Below are positions 33,845 through 43,309 of a DNA stretch of 64,000 nt, piece by piece. Position 1 is the first letter of the stretch, and every line of letters begins with the position of its first letter. The DNA comes from Carboxylicivirga mesophila (GTDB lineage: Bacteria > Bacteroidota > Bacteroidia > Bacteroidales > Marinilabiliaceae): contig NZ_JAGUCN010000011.1 of the NCBI RefSeq assembly GCF_018271975.1, positions 1-64,000 on the forward strand. The letters run 5' to 3'. The notes under the pieces are model-generated. The model saw only the letters and a program-made list of their open reading frames with translations, was not told where the DNA came from and ran no database searches. Both the position numbers and the translations under genes were made by a program.

Positions 33845-34534
33845 TTACCCATTCACATTACGGAATTCCTTCCACAAGTTCTCTGTATCTGGTGTAGAAG
33901 CAATAATAGTGATTGGTTCTTTCTTAACCGGATGTTCAAACTCAATTTTGCGGGCATGTAGCGAAATACTGCCATCCTTGTTCGAACGCGGGAAGCCATA
34001 TTTGAGGTCCCCTCTTATGGGGCATCCTATTTTTGCCAGCTGACAACGAATCTGGTGGTGTCTGCCTGTTTCCAGATCAACTTCCAGCATGTAATAATTC
34101 TTTAAACCAGAGATTAATCGATAATTAAGAATCGCTTCTTTGGCGCCTGCTCTTGGCTTTGGAAAAGCATAAGACTTGTTCTTTTCCGAATTTTTCAGGA
34201 TGTAATGGACCAACCGGCCACTATCCTCCTCCGGCAGCTCAGCCACCAAAGCCCAGTAGGTTTTCTTCACCTGCTTATCCTGAAACATCTTATTCAGGCG
34301 ACTTAAAGCCTTACTGGTGCGTGCAAAAAGCACCACCCCGCTCACGGGCCGGTCTAGCCGATGCACAACCCCAAGAAATACATCACCTGGCTTGTTGTAT
34401 TTCTTTTTGATATAAGCCTTTACTTTATCATTTAAAGTCTCATCACCTGTTTTATCTCCCTGCACAATGTCTGAAGAAGACTTATTAACAGCAATGATAT
34501 GATTGTCTTCGTATAATATATCCAGTTTACTCAT
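33845..34534 (-). CDS. RluA-family pseudouridine synthase
   Basis: 229 residues from ATG 34534 (MSKLDILYEDNHIIAVNKSS). The catalytic motif HRLDRPVSGVVLFARTSKAL contains the Asp that attacks uridine. ETGRHHQIRCQLAKIGCPI and DLKYGFP follow. It has no S4 domain, so it resembles the short RluA/RluC-like or tRNA-specific members. It probably modifies rRNA or tRNA uridines; the exact site is unknown. It lies 75 bases downstream of panB on the same strand. Confidence 0.9.
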   Translation of the reverse strand: MSKLDILYEDNHIIAVNKSSSDIVQGDKTGDETLNDKVKAYIKKKYNKPGDVFLGVVHRLDRPVSGVVLFARTSKALSRLNKMFQDKQVKKTYWALVAELPEEDSGRLVHYILKNSEKNKSYAFPKPRAGAKEAILNYRLISGLKNYYMLEVDLETGRHHQIRCQLAKIGCPIRGDLKYGFPRSNKDGSISLHARKIEFEHPVKKEPITIIASTPDTENLWKEFRNVNG

Positions 34535-34609
34535 TTTTATAGCCTTCTGACTGCTTACAGCCAATTACATTCAATATTCATTTAACTTGCAACTCAATGT
34601 ACTGCATTA

Positions 34610-35428
34610 CTAGTACTGCTCACGTTCATTAGGGAAATCCACTGTTTTTACATCGTCAATGTAATTGCCAACAGCCCCTTTTATTTCAGCAAATAAGTTA
34701 TGGTAACGACGTAAGAATCGCGGTGAGAACTCCTGATTGATGCCCAGCATATCATGAAGCACAAGCACTTGTCCATCGACCTGATTACCTGCTCCAATAC
34801 CAATCACAGGTATCTTTACCTGACTGGCAACCTGTCCGGCCAGTGAAGCTGGTATCTTCTCCAGTACGATTCCAAAGCAACCGGCCTCTTCAAGCAGGTG
34901 AGCATCTTCAATGAGCTTCTTGGCCTCCTCTTCCTGTTTAGCCCTAACTGTATATGTACCAAACTTATGAATAGACTGTGGTGTTAGTCCCAAGTGCCCC
35001 ATAACGGGTATACCAGCACACAAAATGCGGTGAACTGATTCCAGAATCTCTTTTCCACCTTCCAGTTTAACAGCATCAGCTGCTGTTTCTTTCATAATAC
35101 GTATGGCCGATGTCAGTGCCTCTTTGGAGTTGCCCTGATAAGTACCAAAAGGCATATCCACCACAACTAACGAACGTTGCACAGCGCGCACCACCGATGC
35201 ACCATGATAAATCATCTGATCAAGGGTGATAGGTAATGTTGTTTCCCAACCAGCCATAACATTTGATGCCGAATCACCCACCAGAATGACGTCCACACCT
35301 GCACTGTCAACTATTTTCGCCAATGAATAATCATAAGCCGTAAGCATGGCTATCTTCTCTCCACGCATCTTCATTTCACTCAACACATGAGTGGTTACTT
35401 TCTTGCGTCTTTCCTGAGCAACTGACAT
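34610..35428 (-). CDS. panB: 3-methyl-2-oxobutanoate hydroxymethyltransferase
   Basis: 272 residues. It makes ketopantoate from alpha-ketoisovalerate and methylenetetrahydrofolate, the first committed step of pantothenate and CoA synthesis. Typical motifs: [59 protein letters not shown] and [25 protein letters not shown]. The metal ligands D (GDSASN) and the catalytic Glu (VLEKIP) are present. panC is not adjacent. Confidence 0.97.
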   Translation of the reverse strand: MSVAQERRKKVTTHVLSEMKMRGEKIAMLTAYDYSLAKIVDSAGVDVILVGDSASNVMAGWETTLPITLDQMIYHGASVVRAVQRSLVVVDMPFGTYQGNSKEALTSAIRIMKETAADAVKLEGGKEILESVHRILCAGIPVMGHLGLTPQSIHKFGTYTVRAKQEEEAKKLIEDAHLLEEAGCFGIVLEKIPASLAGQVASQVKIPVIGIGAGNQVDGQVLVLHDMLGINQEFSPRFLRRYHNLFAEIKGAVGNYIDDVKTVDFPNEREQY

Positions 35429-35757
35429 AGTTTATCTGTTTTAATACCCGCTGCGAGTAGTTTTATTTTATTACTATTTTTTGCTGCATAGCAAATATTC
35501 TGCAACTGACAGCTTGCAAAGTTAATAATTTGTTACGAGCCAAGCGACTCTTAAACATCGTAAAAGGTTAAATAATCATGCTCTCCTTTAATTGACCTGC
35601 AGAAATATTTTATGGGATATTTTGGACTTTCAAAAACCGAATAAGTAACTTTTCACAATTACAGTGAGTGACAGAAGTTATGTAATAATCTGTATATTTA
35701 TCAACATCCATTTGAGATAAAAATTTGACATTTGCCATCCCATTAAAAACAACACAC
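35429..35757. other. Intergenic region between panB and maeB
   Basis: 329 AT-rich bases between divergent genes. I see no gene, strong hairpin or recognisable riboswitch. Confidence 0.5.
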
Positions 35758-38040
35758 ATGTCTACCACCAAACAAGATGCCTTGCAGTACCACGAAAACG
35801 GACGACCTGGCAAAATTGAAGTAATTCCAACCAAACCTTACAGTTCGCAACTGGACCTCTCATTAGCCTACTCACCCGGAGTAGCAGAACCCTGTAAAGA
35901 AATTGAGCAAAACCCAGACGATGCCTATCGCTACACCGCCAAAGGTAACCTGGTGGGTGTAATTTCAAATGGCACAGCTGTATTAGGCCTAGGCGATATT
36001 GGCGCCATTGCCGGCAAACCTGTAATGGAAGGTAAAGGGCTGCTGTTTAAAGTTTTTGCCGATGTAGATGTTTTTGACATTGAGGTAGATGAAAAAAACA
36101 TTGATGACATGGTTAAGGTCATAAAGGCCATTGCTCCTACTTTTGGTGGCATTAACCTGGAGGACATTAAGGCGCCTGAGTGCTTTGAAATAGAAACACG
36201 TTTACAAAAGGAATTGAATATCCCGGTATTTCATGACGATCAGCATGGCACTGCCATTATATCGGCAGCAGGCCTGCTTAACGCTTTAGAAATAACCGGA
36301 AAAAACATAGAGAATATCAAAGTAGTGGTTAATGGAGCCGGGGCTTCAGCTATTATGTGCTCCAAACTCTACATAAGCCTTGGTGTAAAGCGCGAGAATG
36401 TATGGATGCTTGATAGTAAAGGACTGATGACCAAGAAGCGATCAGATCTAAATAAATACAAAATAGAATTCGCACAAAACAGTGAGCTTACTAAACTTGA
36501 AGAGGTCATCAAAGGAGCCGATATGTTTTTGGGCCTATCCAAAGGCAATATCCTTAATAAATCAATGGTTCAGAGCATGGCTGATAACCCGATTGTTTTT
36601 GCACTGGCTAACCCGGTACCCGAGATTAGTTATGAAGAGGCTATCTCTGCCCGTCCGGATGTGATTGTAGCCACCGGTCGCTCTGATTATCCAAACCAGG
36701 TTAATAATGTTCTTGGCTTCCCGTTTATATTCAGAGGTGCCCTTGATGTTCGTGCCAAGGCCATTAATGAAGAAATGAAGAAAGCAGCAGTATATGCTCT
36801 GGCCGAACTAGCCAAAAAAGATGTACCTGACAAAGTGAATGCAGCCTATAAAAGTCAGAATCTGATTTTTGGTAAAGAATACATTATACCCAAGCCACTT
36901 GACCCCCGCTTAATAACCGAAGTTGCACCTGCTGTGGCTAAAGCAGCCATGGAAACAGGTGTAGCGCGTCTGGATATTGTTGACTGGGAGCAATACAAGA
37001 TTGACCTGATGAAACGTATGGGGATATACAATAAGCTCATCCGAGACATTAGAACACGTGCCAAGTCCGACCTAAAACGCATCGTATTTTCTGATGCCGA
37101 TAACTTTAAAGTATTAAAAGCTGTTGAAGTAGTGCGTTCGCAAAGCATTGCCGAACCAATTCTGCTGGGCGATAAGCAAAAGATTGAAGAGATTGCCAGT
37201 GAGAACAACCTCAACATTCTGGATCTTGAAATAATTGATAATAAAGCACCCGAACAAGCAAATAAGCGTAAAGAATATGCTGATATCCTCTACCAAAAAC
37301 GCCAGCGAAAAGGTCTTAATATGGAGGGAGCACTTTACCAAATGCTCGATCGCAACTATTATGGCATTATGATGGTGGAAACCGGAGATGCTGATGGTTT
37401 TCTTGGAGGTTTCTCAAATAAATATGCAGAGACAATAAGACCAGCACTACAAATAGCCGGCACTAATAATACACTCAATCATATTGCTGGCATGTACATA
37501 GTCATGACCAAGAAAGGGCCCTATTTCTTTGCAGACACCACCGTCAATTACGAACCTACTGTGCGCTCTCTGGCCGATACCACCCTGTTAACGGTTAACG
37601 AAGTGCGCAAATTTAATATTGAGCCTGTAGTGGCCATGGTCTCGTACTCTAATTTTGGTTCCACACGCAAAGGTAGCCCACTTAGGGTGAGAGAAGCAGT
37701 CGGATACCTCCATGAAAACTACCCGAATTTATTGGTAGATGGTGAAATGCAGGCCAATTATGCCTTTAATGCGGAACTTAGAGCCAGCCGTTTCCCCTTC
37801 TCTAAACTGGGAGACCGAGAGGTAAATACAGTCATCTTCCCTAGCCTCAGTTCAGGAAACATTGCTTATAAGATGATGAATGAATTAGGTCAGGCGGAGA
37901 TAATTGGCCCCATTCTTTTGGGTATTCGTAAACCTATTCATGTGCTGCAGCAACAATGCTCGGTACGTGAAATTGTTGACATGGCAGCGATCACAGCGGT
38001 GGATGCTCAAACAAAAGAAGATAAGATAATTGAACTATAG
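35758..38040 (+). CDS. maeB: NADP-dependent malic enzyme fused to a Pta-like domain
   Basis: 760 residues, the length of MaeB-type enzymes. The malic enzyme part is at about 1-420 with SLAYSPGVAEPCKEIEQNPD, FGGINLEDIKAPECFEIETR, VFHDDQHGTAIISAAGLLNA and KVVVNGAGASAIMCSKLYIS. The C-terminal part (about 430-755) is phosphotransacetylase-like (RIVFSDADNFKVLKAVEVVR, VIFPSLSSGNIAYKMMNELG) and serves in regulation by acetyl-CoA in known MaeB proteins. It decarboxylates malate to pyruvate and NADPH. ATG 35758 is chosen over the upstream alternative at 35725. Confidence 0.95.
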   Translation: MSTTKQDALQYHENGRPGKIEVIPTKPYSSQLDLSLAYSPGVAEPCKEIEQNPDDAYRYTAKGNLVGVISNGTAVLGLGDIGAIAGKPVMEGKGLLFKVFADVDVFDIEVDEKNIDDMVKVIKAIAPTFGGINLEDIKAPECFEIETRLQKELNIPVFHDDQHGTAIISAAGLLNALEITGKNIENIKVVVNGAGASAIMCSKLYISLGVKRENVWMLDSKGLMTKKRSDLNKYKIEFAQNSELTKLEEVIKGADMFLGLSKGNILNKSMVQSMADNPIVFALANPVPEISYEEAISARPDVIVATGRSDYPNQVNNVLGFPFIFRGALDVRAKAINEEMKKAAVYALAELAKKDVPDKVNAAYKSQNLIFGKEYIIPKPLDPRLITEVAPAVAKAAMETGVARLDIVDWEQYKIDLMKRMGIYNKLIRDIRTRAKSDLKRIVFSDADNFKVLKAVEVVRSQSIAEPILLGDKQKIEEIASENNLNILDLEIIDNKAPEQANKRKEYADILYQKRQRKGLNMEGALYQMLDRNYYGIMMVETGDADGFLGGFSNKYAETIRPALQIAGTNNTLNHIAGMYIVMTKKGPYFFADTTVNYEPTVRSLADTTLLTVNEVRKFNIEPVVAMVSYSNFGSTRKGSPLRVREAVGYLHENYPNLLVDGEMQANYAFNAELRASRFPFSKLGDREVNTVIFPSLSSGNIAYKMMNELGQAEIIGPILLGIRKPIHVLQQQCSVREIVDMAAITAVDAQTKEDKIIEL

Positions 38041-38046
38041 CAAAAT

Positions 38047-38082
38047 AAAAGCCCTAAAGAAAAATCACTTTAGGGCTTTTTT
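38047..38082. terminator. Bidirectional terminator
   Basis: AAAAGCCCTAAAG pairs with CTTTAGGGCTTTT around AAAAATCA, with T runs on both sides, between convergent maeB and the adenylate kinase gene. Confidence 0.88.
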
Positions 38083-38088
38083 ATAATA

Positions 38089-39258
38089 CTAGTCGAGTGT
38101 CTTAAAACTACTTTCAATCTCACACGAAACACGTGCCATAACTTCATCAAATGCATCGGTTCCGTTAATTTCAATCACATCATGAATCTCGCGGTACTTA
38201 TCTATTACGGGCACCGTCTTATCCTGATGTTCCTGCAAACGCTTAACAATTTTCTCTGTGCTGGTATCGTAAGGCATACAAGCATCTGTCTTGCTCCTGT
38301 TATCCAAACGCCTGATTAGCTCAAGGGTATCCACCTTTAATTCAATAACCTTATTAATGATGGAATCGTGCTTCTGAAGAATACCGTCTAAAATATAGGA
38401 TTGCACCAGCGTACGCGGGTATCCCTTAAAGATAAAGCCCTTAGCCTTCTTAGACTGCTCTATCTTTTTCTCTATCAGCTGAATCACCATTTCATCGGGC
38501 ACCAGCTGTCCATTTTCATACAACTCCTTAGCCTTCAAGCCCAACGGTGTTCCTTTACCAATTTCCTCATCAATCATATCACCGGTTGACACAAACTCCA
38601 ACTTATATTTTTCAGCAATGGCTTTGCCCAGTGACCCACGACCTGAACCTGGCGACCCGAAAAGCACAATATTAACCTGTTTCTTCTCAACGACCTTATT
38701 AACAGCCTTTCGGATATCAGAAGTCACCTTTTTTATTTTCTGCACACCATTAACCGCCACATAGTTTCCCTGCTCCTTATAAAAATCCAACACAGGCCTG
38801 GTTTTCTCGGAGTACTCACGTAAGCGATTGCGTATGACCTGTTCATTGTCATCCAGACGCCCTGATGTTTCGCCCCTCAGCAATAAACGTTCAACCGATA
38901 TTTCCTCTGGCACTTCCACACTAATCAGCAAATCGAGCTTGGTATGAAGCTTAATCATCAACCCCTCCAGTATGTAGGCCTGCACAACTGTTCGTGGAAA
39001 TCCATCAAATAAAAAACCATTGGCATCCGGATTATTTTTAATGGTTTTCTCTATTATCTGCACAATGATTTCGTCGGAAACAAGACCTCCTTGCGCAATA
39101 ATATGTTTGGCCTGAAGTCCTAACTTGGATTCCTCGGCCAACTCTTTACGTAAAATATCACCCGTTGAGATATAAAACAGGTTGTACTTTTTAATTAAAA
39201 ATTCTGATTGAGTTCCTTTACCGGCACCAGGGGGGCCAAACAGAGCAATGTTCAACAT
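38089..39258 (-). CDS. Tandem adenylate kinase with a degenerate second domain
   Basis: 389 residues, twice the usual length. The first copy (1-185) is a normal kinase: GPPGAGKGT at 8-16, DGFPR at 85-89, LID residues GETSGRLDDNEQVIRNRLRE. The second copy (195-389) keeps the fold but has GSPGSGRGS at 201-209, where arginine replaces the P-loop lysine, and KGYPR for DGFPR at 278-282. It probably no longer phosphorylates AMP and may be structural or regulatory. Activity of the whole protein likely comes from the first half. The start is directly supported by MLNIALFGPP. Confidence 0.88.
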   Translation of the reverse strand: MLNIALFGPPGAGKGTQSEFLIKKYNLFYISTGDILRKELAEESKLGLQAKHIIAQGGLVSDEIIVQIIEKTIKNNPDANGFLFDGFPRTVVQAYILEGLMIKLHTKLDLLISVEVPEEISVERLLLRGETSGRLDDNEQVIRNRLREYSEKTRPVLDFYKEQGNYVAVNGVQKIKKVTSDIRKAVNKVVEKKQVNIVLFGSPGSGRGSLGKAIAEKYKLEFVSTGDMIDEEIGKGTPLGLKAKELYENGQLVPDEMVIQLIEKKIEQSKKAKGFIFKGYPRTLVQSYILDGILQKHDSIINKVIELKVDTLELIRRLDNRSKTDACMPYDTSTEKIVKRLQEHQDKTVPVIDKYREIHDVIEINGTDAFDEVMARVSCEIESSFKTLD

Positions 39259-39397
39259 AGTTTTAGCATTTTTGGATGTACGTGATTAAAATTGAGCCAC
39301 TTGAATATATTAATTAAATATGAAAAGGACAAACAGCTCAATACCACCTTGCATCAGCCAGCTATACTTAATAAACTACCCTGGCCCTCCAATCTCA

Positions 39398-40024
39398 TCA
39401 GCGAGAAAAACGATTATAGGGATTACGCGGATGCATCATGGGCATAAAGCCCGGGGATGGAGAATAAAAAGTCGGGTGCTTGCTTACTCCGAACGATACT
39501 TCGGCACTAAAATTATCCGAAAACTTATAACCAACATAAGTAGAGGCTCCATAATTATTAAACCCCTGTAGCTGTGAATTGACATTTTCGGGCAGAGTAG
39601 TATCTAAAAACACCGATGCCCCGGCATACCATTTTTCATTAATCAGATAAGTACCTTGTGCATATAAACCAAATTGTAACATTGTTTCATCCAGCTTAAG
39701 CTTTGTTGCATCTGCATGTCCCCACGCTGGTATATTATAATAATTGGTCCGACTAACAAACGGCATCACATCTACCTGAAACTTCTTTGCGGGCATTAAA
39801 GTCCACTGGGGTGCCACAAAGGTATTGAAGCCATACATCCCCTCAAAGTTTGTAAAAGCACTCAGTCCGGCATTAACACTAAATGGTTTAACCTGAAATG
39901 AATCAACTGGCAGCTCTAGCTCAGCATCTTGTTGTAAACCATCATTCTGTATTATTGCTTCGTTCTGGGCATGAAGCAAAGAAATGCCAATTAACAAAAA
40001 AAAGAAAGTTACCCTATGACGCAT
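39398..40024 (-). CDS. Secreted outer-membrane-type hypothetical protein
   Basis: 208 residues with a signal peptide (MRHRVTFFFLLIGISLLHAQ). The mature part has alternating strands such as FQVDVMPFVSRTNYYNIPAW, QFGLYAQGTYLINEKWYAGA and STYVGYKFSDNFSAEVSFGV, which suggests a small barrel. It ends with a proline-, methionine- and histidine-rich tail (PGFMPMMHPRNPYNRFSR). I do not recognise a specific family. It lies alone between adenylate kinase and glutamine synthetase. Confidence 0.65.
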   Translation of the reverse strand: MRHRVTFFFLLIGISLLHAQNEAIIQNDGLQQDAELELPVDSFQVKPFSVNAGLSAFTNFEGMYGFNTFVAPQWTLMPAKKFQVDVMPFVSRTNYYNIPAWGHADATKLKLDETMLQFGLYAQGTYLINEKWYAGASVFLDTTLPENVNSQLQGFNNYGASTYVGYKFSDNFSAEVSFGVSKHPTFYSPSPGFMPMMHPRNPYNRFSR

Positions 40025-40319
40025 ACCATTATAATTTTCGGCTTAAACATACAAAAATTGAACCAAGTACCTCCTCTTTTTAGCCCAAGCGGATAAATAT
40101 TCTATCATATAACGAAAAAACAATATTGCATTTTTACTGCTATTACTCACGCTACCCCATTGATTTTATTTTTTTGAGCCCATTTTTAATATTTTACAAA
40201 CCACAACCCCTATGCTATGCTTTACAACATGTCATATTTTATCAACTTATGATTTTCATCATCAAAATCAGATTTTACAATTACCATCTTGCATTCATCA
40301 AAAAATATAAACAACAACC
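40025..40319. other. Intergenic region before glutamine synthetase
   Basis: 295 very AT-rich bases. No gene or strong structure is apparent; it probably holds the regulated promoter of the glutamine synthetase gene. Confidence 0.4.
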
Positions 40320-41816
40320 ATGAATATATCAGTAACATTAAATCCAAATCCTCTGGTAAGATATTTACAGAAGCCTTCTGCAGATTTCACCAAAGAGGAT
40401 ATCATTAAATATATGGAAGCCAATGAAATAAGGATGATCAACTTCAGGTATGTAGCCGAAGACGGCCGCCTGAAAAGCCTGAATTTTGTGGCTTCAAGTC
40501 GCGAGCACCTCGACGCCATTCTATCGGCCGGCGAACGCGTTGATGGCTCAAGCCTGTTTTCTTTTATGGAAGCCGGCAGCAGCGATTTATATGTGGTACC
40601 TCGCTACCGCACAGCTTTCTTAAATCCGTTCTCTGAAATTCCATCTATTGAAATCCTTTGCTCATTCTACGATCATAAAGGGCAGGCTTTGGAATCAGCT
40701 CCCGAGAACATTCTGCGCAAAGCTCATCAGCATTTTATGTCATCAACCGGCATGAGCATGAAGTTTTTGGGCGAACTGGAGTACTATGTCAACAGCGAGC
40801 GTCAGAGCAATTTCCCGGCATCTGATCAAAAAGGCTACCACGAGTCGGAGCCTTTTGCCAAGTTTGAAGCCATGCGCAAAGAAGCGCTGAAACTGATTGC
40901 CCAATGTGGCGGTCAGATTAAATATGGCCACGCCGAGGTAGGCACCTTCACTGCCGGCAATGAAGCCTATGAACAACACGAAATTGAGTTTTTACCAACA
41001 GAACCCGAATTTGCGGCTGACCAATTACTGGTAGCTAAGTGGGTACTGCGAATGCTGGCAGAAAAACTCAACGTTGAAATCAGTTTTGCGCCTAAGATTA
41101 CTGTTGGAAAAGCGGGCAGTGGCCTGCACTTCCACATGTTAGTTGAAAAAGATGGTAAAAATAGTATGCTCGGTGCCAACGGCTTAAGCGATGTGGCTAA
41201 AAAAGTGATTGCGGGCATACTGGATATGGCCGATGCACTAACTGCCTTTGGAAATACAATTCCTACTTCATACCTACGCCTTGTTCCCCACCAGGAAGCT
41301 CCAACAAACATTTGCTGGGGTGACCGCAACCGTTCGGCCCTTGTGCGCGTGCCACTAGGCTGGACCGGTGGGGTTGAAAAAATGATTTTTGATGCTAATC
41401 CAGGTATTGAAATTAACCCGGCCAATACCGATAGCAAGCAAACCGTTGAATTCCGTGCTCCTGATGGTTCGGCTAATATCCACCTTACTATTGCAGGTTT
41501 GATAGCAGCAGCCGAACATGGTCTCAACATGACTGATAGCCTCGATAGAGCAGAAAAACTGTATGTAAACGGAAATATTTTCCACCAAATGCCAGAAGGA
41601 GGTTTAGAACAGCTACCAACTTCATGTTACGAATCGGCTGTTCGCCTCGAAAGTAAAAGGCACCTTTTTGAAAATAACAACGTGTTCCCAGAAAGAGTTA
41701 TTACGCACACCATCAACAAGCTAAAAGCGTTTGATGATGAGAAGCTGAGCGAGCGCCTGTACGGTAAGAACGATCAAATTCGTGAGTTGGTATTACAATA
41801 CATTCATTGTCAGTAA
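40320..41816 (+). CDS. Glutamine synthetase family enzyme
   Basis: 498 residues. GERVDGSSLFSFMEAGSSDL and VVPRYRTAFLNPFSEIP form the beta-grasp domain. Catalytic residues lie in GELEYYV, GHAEVGTFTAGNEAYEQHEI, the ATP motif VGKAGSGLHFHM, and NICWGDRNRSALVRVPLGW, then VEFRAPDGSANIHLTIAGLI. It condenses glutamate and ammonia to glutamine. The C-terminal Tyr adenylylation motif of the classical GlnA type is not obvious, so regulation may be by feedback. It ends before a strong terminator. Confidence 0.93.
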   Translation: MNISVTLNPNPLVRYLQKPSADFTKEDIIKYMEANEIRMINFRYVAEDGRLKSLNFVASSREHLDAILSAGERVDGSSLFSFMEAGSSDLYVVPRYRTAFLNPFSEIPSIEILCSFYDHKGQALESAPENILRKAHQHFMSSTGMSMKFLGELEYYVNSERQSNFPASDQKGYHESEPFAKFEAMRKEALKLIAQCGGQIKYGHAEVGTFTAGNEAYEQHEIEFLPTEPEFAADQLLVAKWVLRMLAEKLNVEISFAPKITVGKAGSGLHFHMLVEKDGKNSMLGANGLSDVAKKVIAGILDMADALTAFGNTIPTSYLRLVPHQEAPTNICWGDRNRSALVRVPLGWTGGVEKMIFDANPGIEINPANTDSKQTVEFRAPDGSANIHLTIAGLIAAAEHGLNMTDSLDRAEKLYVNGNIFHQMPEGGLEQLPTSCYESAVRLESKRHLFENNNVFPERVITHTINKLKAFDDEKLSERLYGKNDQIRELVLQYIHCQ

Positions 41817-41888
41817 CAAAACCAAAATCTGTATATCGCAACATTGCCAGCCAATGTTTTACTTAGTATTTGCACAATTAAACCTGTT

Positions 41889-41917
41889 AAGGGCCGGAAC
41901 AACACTCCGGCCCTTTT
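41889..41917 (+). terminator. Terminator of glutamine synthetase
   Basis: AAGGGCCGGA-ACAACAC-TCCGGCCCTT followed by TTT. Confidence 0.9.
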
Positions 41918-41988
41918 TACTTATCTCAACCGGTTGTTTTACGTGCTAAAAATGCATTATCTTTACTCGAAACCTTAAAATATACAAC

Positions 41989-42465
41989 ATGGCAATTATT
42001 GGCACTTTATCAACATTGATGAACCAATGCAATAACGAACGCATTAAAACAGCCATTAACTACCTGCTCAAAACAAATATTAGCAGTGTATTTACAACTG
42101 TTAGTGCAGGCACACCCTTTGAAGTAGAAATTGACGGCCGACGGATATTTGCCATCTTTCAGACCTATGAAACCAAGCCTATTGCCGAGGCCAAAATGGA
42201 AGGACATCAAAAATACATTGATATACAATACATACACAAGGGTACGGAGCAGATACTGATAGCTCCCATCAATAGAATAGTAAAAGATGACCCTTATGAT
42301 GCAACAAAGGACTTATACTTTCCAAAAGTTGCAGATTACTCAAACATCAGATTAGCGACTGGTTCAGGCTGCATTCTTTATCCCGATGATTTACATGCAC
42401 CGTGCATTAGTATTGATGCACCCACTAAAGTTGAGAAGATAGTTATTAAGGTGGCTGTTGATTAA
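41989..42465 (+). CDS. YhcH/YjgK/YiaL family protein
   Basis: 158 residues, the typical length of this DUF386 cupin-like family. EIDGRRIFAIFQTYETKPIA, then KMEGHQKYIDIQYIHKGTEQ and YPDDLHAPCISIDAPTKVEK contain the conserved His and Asp residues that bind metal. Family members are linked to sugar or sialic-acid metabolism and some proteins act as anomerases. No sugar genes lie next to it in the window. It has no signal peptide. Confidence 0.85.
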   Translation: MAIIGTLSTLMNQCNNERIKTAINYLLKTNISSVFTTVSAGTPFEVEIDGRRIFAIFQTYETKPIAEAKMEGHQKYIDIQYIHKGTEQILIAPINRIVKDDPYDATKDLYFPKVADYSNIRLATGSGCILYPDDLHAPCISIDAPTKVEKIVIKVAVD

Positions 42466-42689
42466 TGCTGTTTCATCAATTTTCCAAAGGCCATTAAGCT
42501 AAAGAAGAATAAGCCCAATAGTTTTACACATAAGCATGTTCAATTATGCTTTTTAGGGGTTAAACATGCTTTTCTGTTCAGCTGAATACTTAGTATACTC
42601 TTCTGATATTTTATTTTTTTGATCATGTTTAATTTGTCAAAGACCCATTTTTGAAATTTTTGGCATAATTTTATCATGTTCCAACGGAC

Positions 42690-43238
42690 ATGAGTAAACA
42701 TCAAAGCGACATACTATCCAATAAATACCAGATAAAGCACTATTTTGAAGAATGGTTCCCGGGCCTTGTCATTTTCGCCCGGCAGTTTATTCAGTCATCG
42801 ACCGAAGCCGAGGACATTGTCCAAAACGCATTCATTAAGCTGTTTGAAAACTTTGAGGAAGAGAAAAATATACTGGCAGCCAAAGGTTTTCTCTATAAAA
42901 CCATCCGTAACGAGTGCATTAACATCCTCAAGCACGAAACTGTTAAACGCAAACACAGCCAACAAACACTGCTTGAAGTAAGCTCTGAAACTTACTTTCT
43001 GAATAAAATGATTGAAGAGGAGACCTACTCTACTCTGACCAATGCCATCAATCAACTTCCTGAACAGTGCCAGAAAATATTAATCCTGTCACTCAATGGA
43101 CTAAAGAATAATGAGATTGCAGAAGATTTATCCATCTCCATTAACACCGTCAAATCACAAAAAAAACGGGCTTATAAACGACTAAAGGAACAACTGAAGA
43201 ACGTTTACCAGATCGTTTCATTCGCATCCGGGATGTAA
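42690..43238 (+). CDS. ECF RNA polymerase sigma factor (sigma-70, Bacteroidota type)
   Basis: 182 residues. Region 2: EEWFPGLVIFARQFIQSSTE, AEDIVQNAFIKLFENFEEEK and FLYKTIRNECINILKHETVK. Region 4: LPEQCQKILILSLNGLKNNE, IAEDLSISINTVKSQKKRAY, KRLKEQL. It directs RNA polymerase to its own target promoters and is normally held by the FecR protein encoded just downstream. It is the first gene of the sigma/FecR/SusCD locus and probably switches on susC in response to the ligand. Confidence 0.93.
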   Translation: MSKHQSDILSNKYQIKHYFEEWFPGLVIFARQFIQSSTEAEDIVQNAFIKLFENFEEEKNILAAKGFLYKTIRNECINILKHETVKRKHSQQTLLEVSSETYFLNKMIEEETYSTLTNAINQLPEQCQKILILSLNGLKNNEIAEDLSISINTVKSQKKRAYKRLKEQLKNVYQIVSFASGM

Positions 43239-43309
43239 AAAAGAAAAAAAAATCACTTTCGTTGCACTCCTTTTTTAGCTTGTAGTTGTATTACTTAAAA
43301 ACTACTTGC

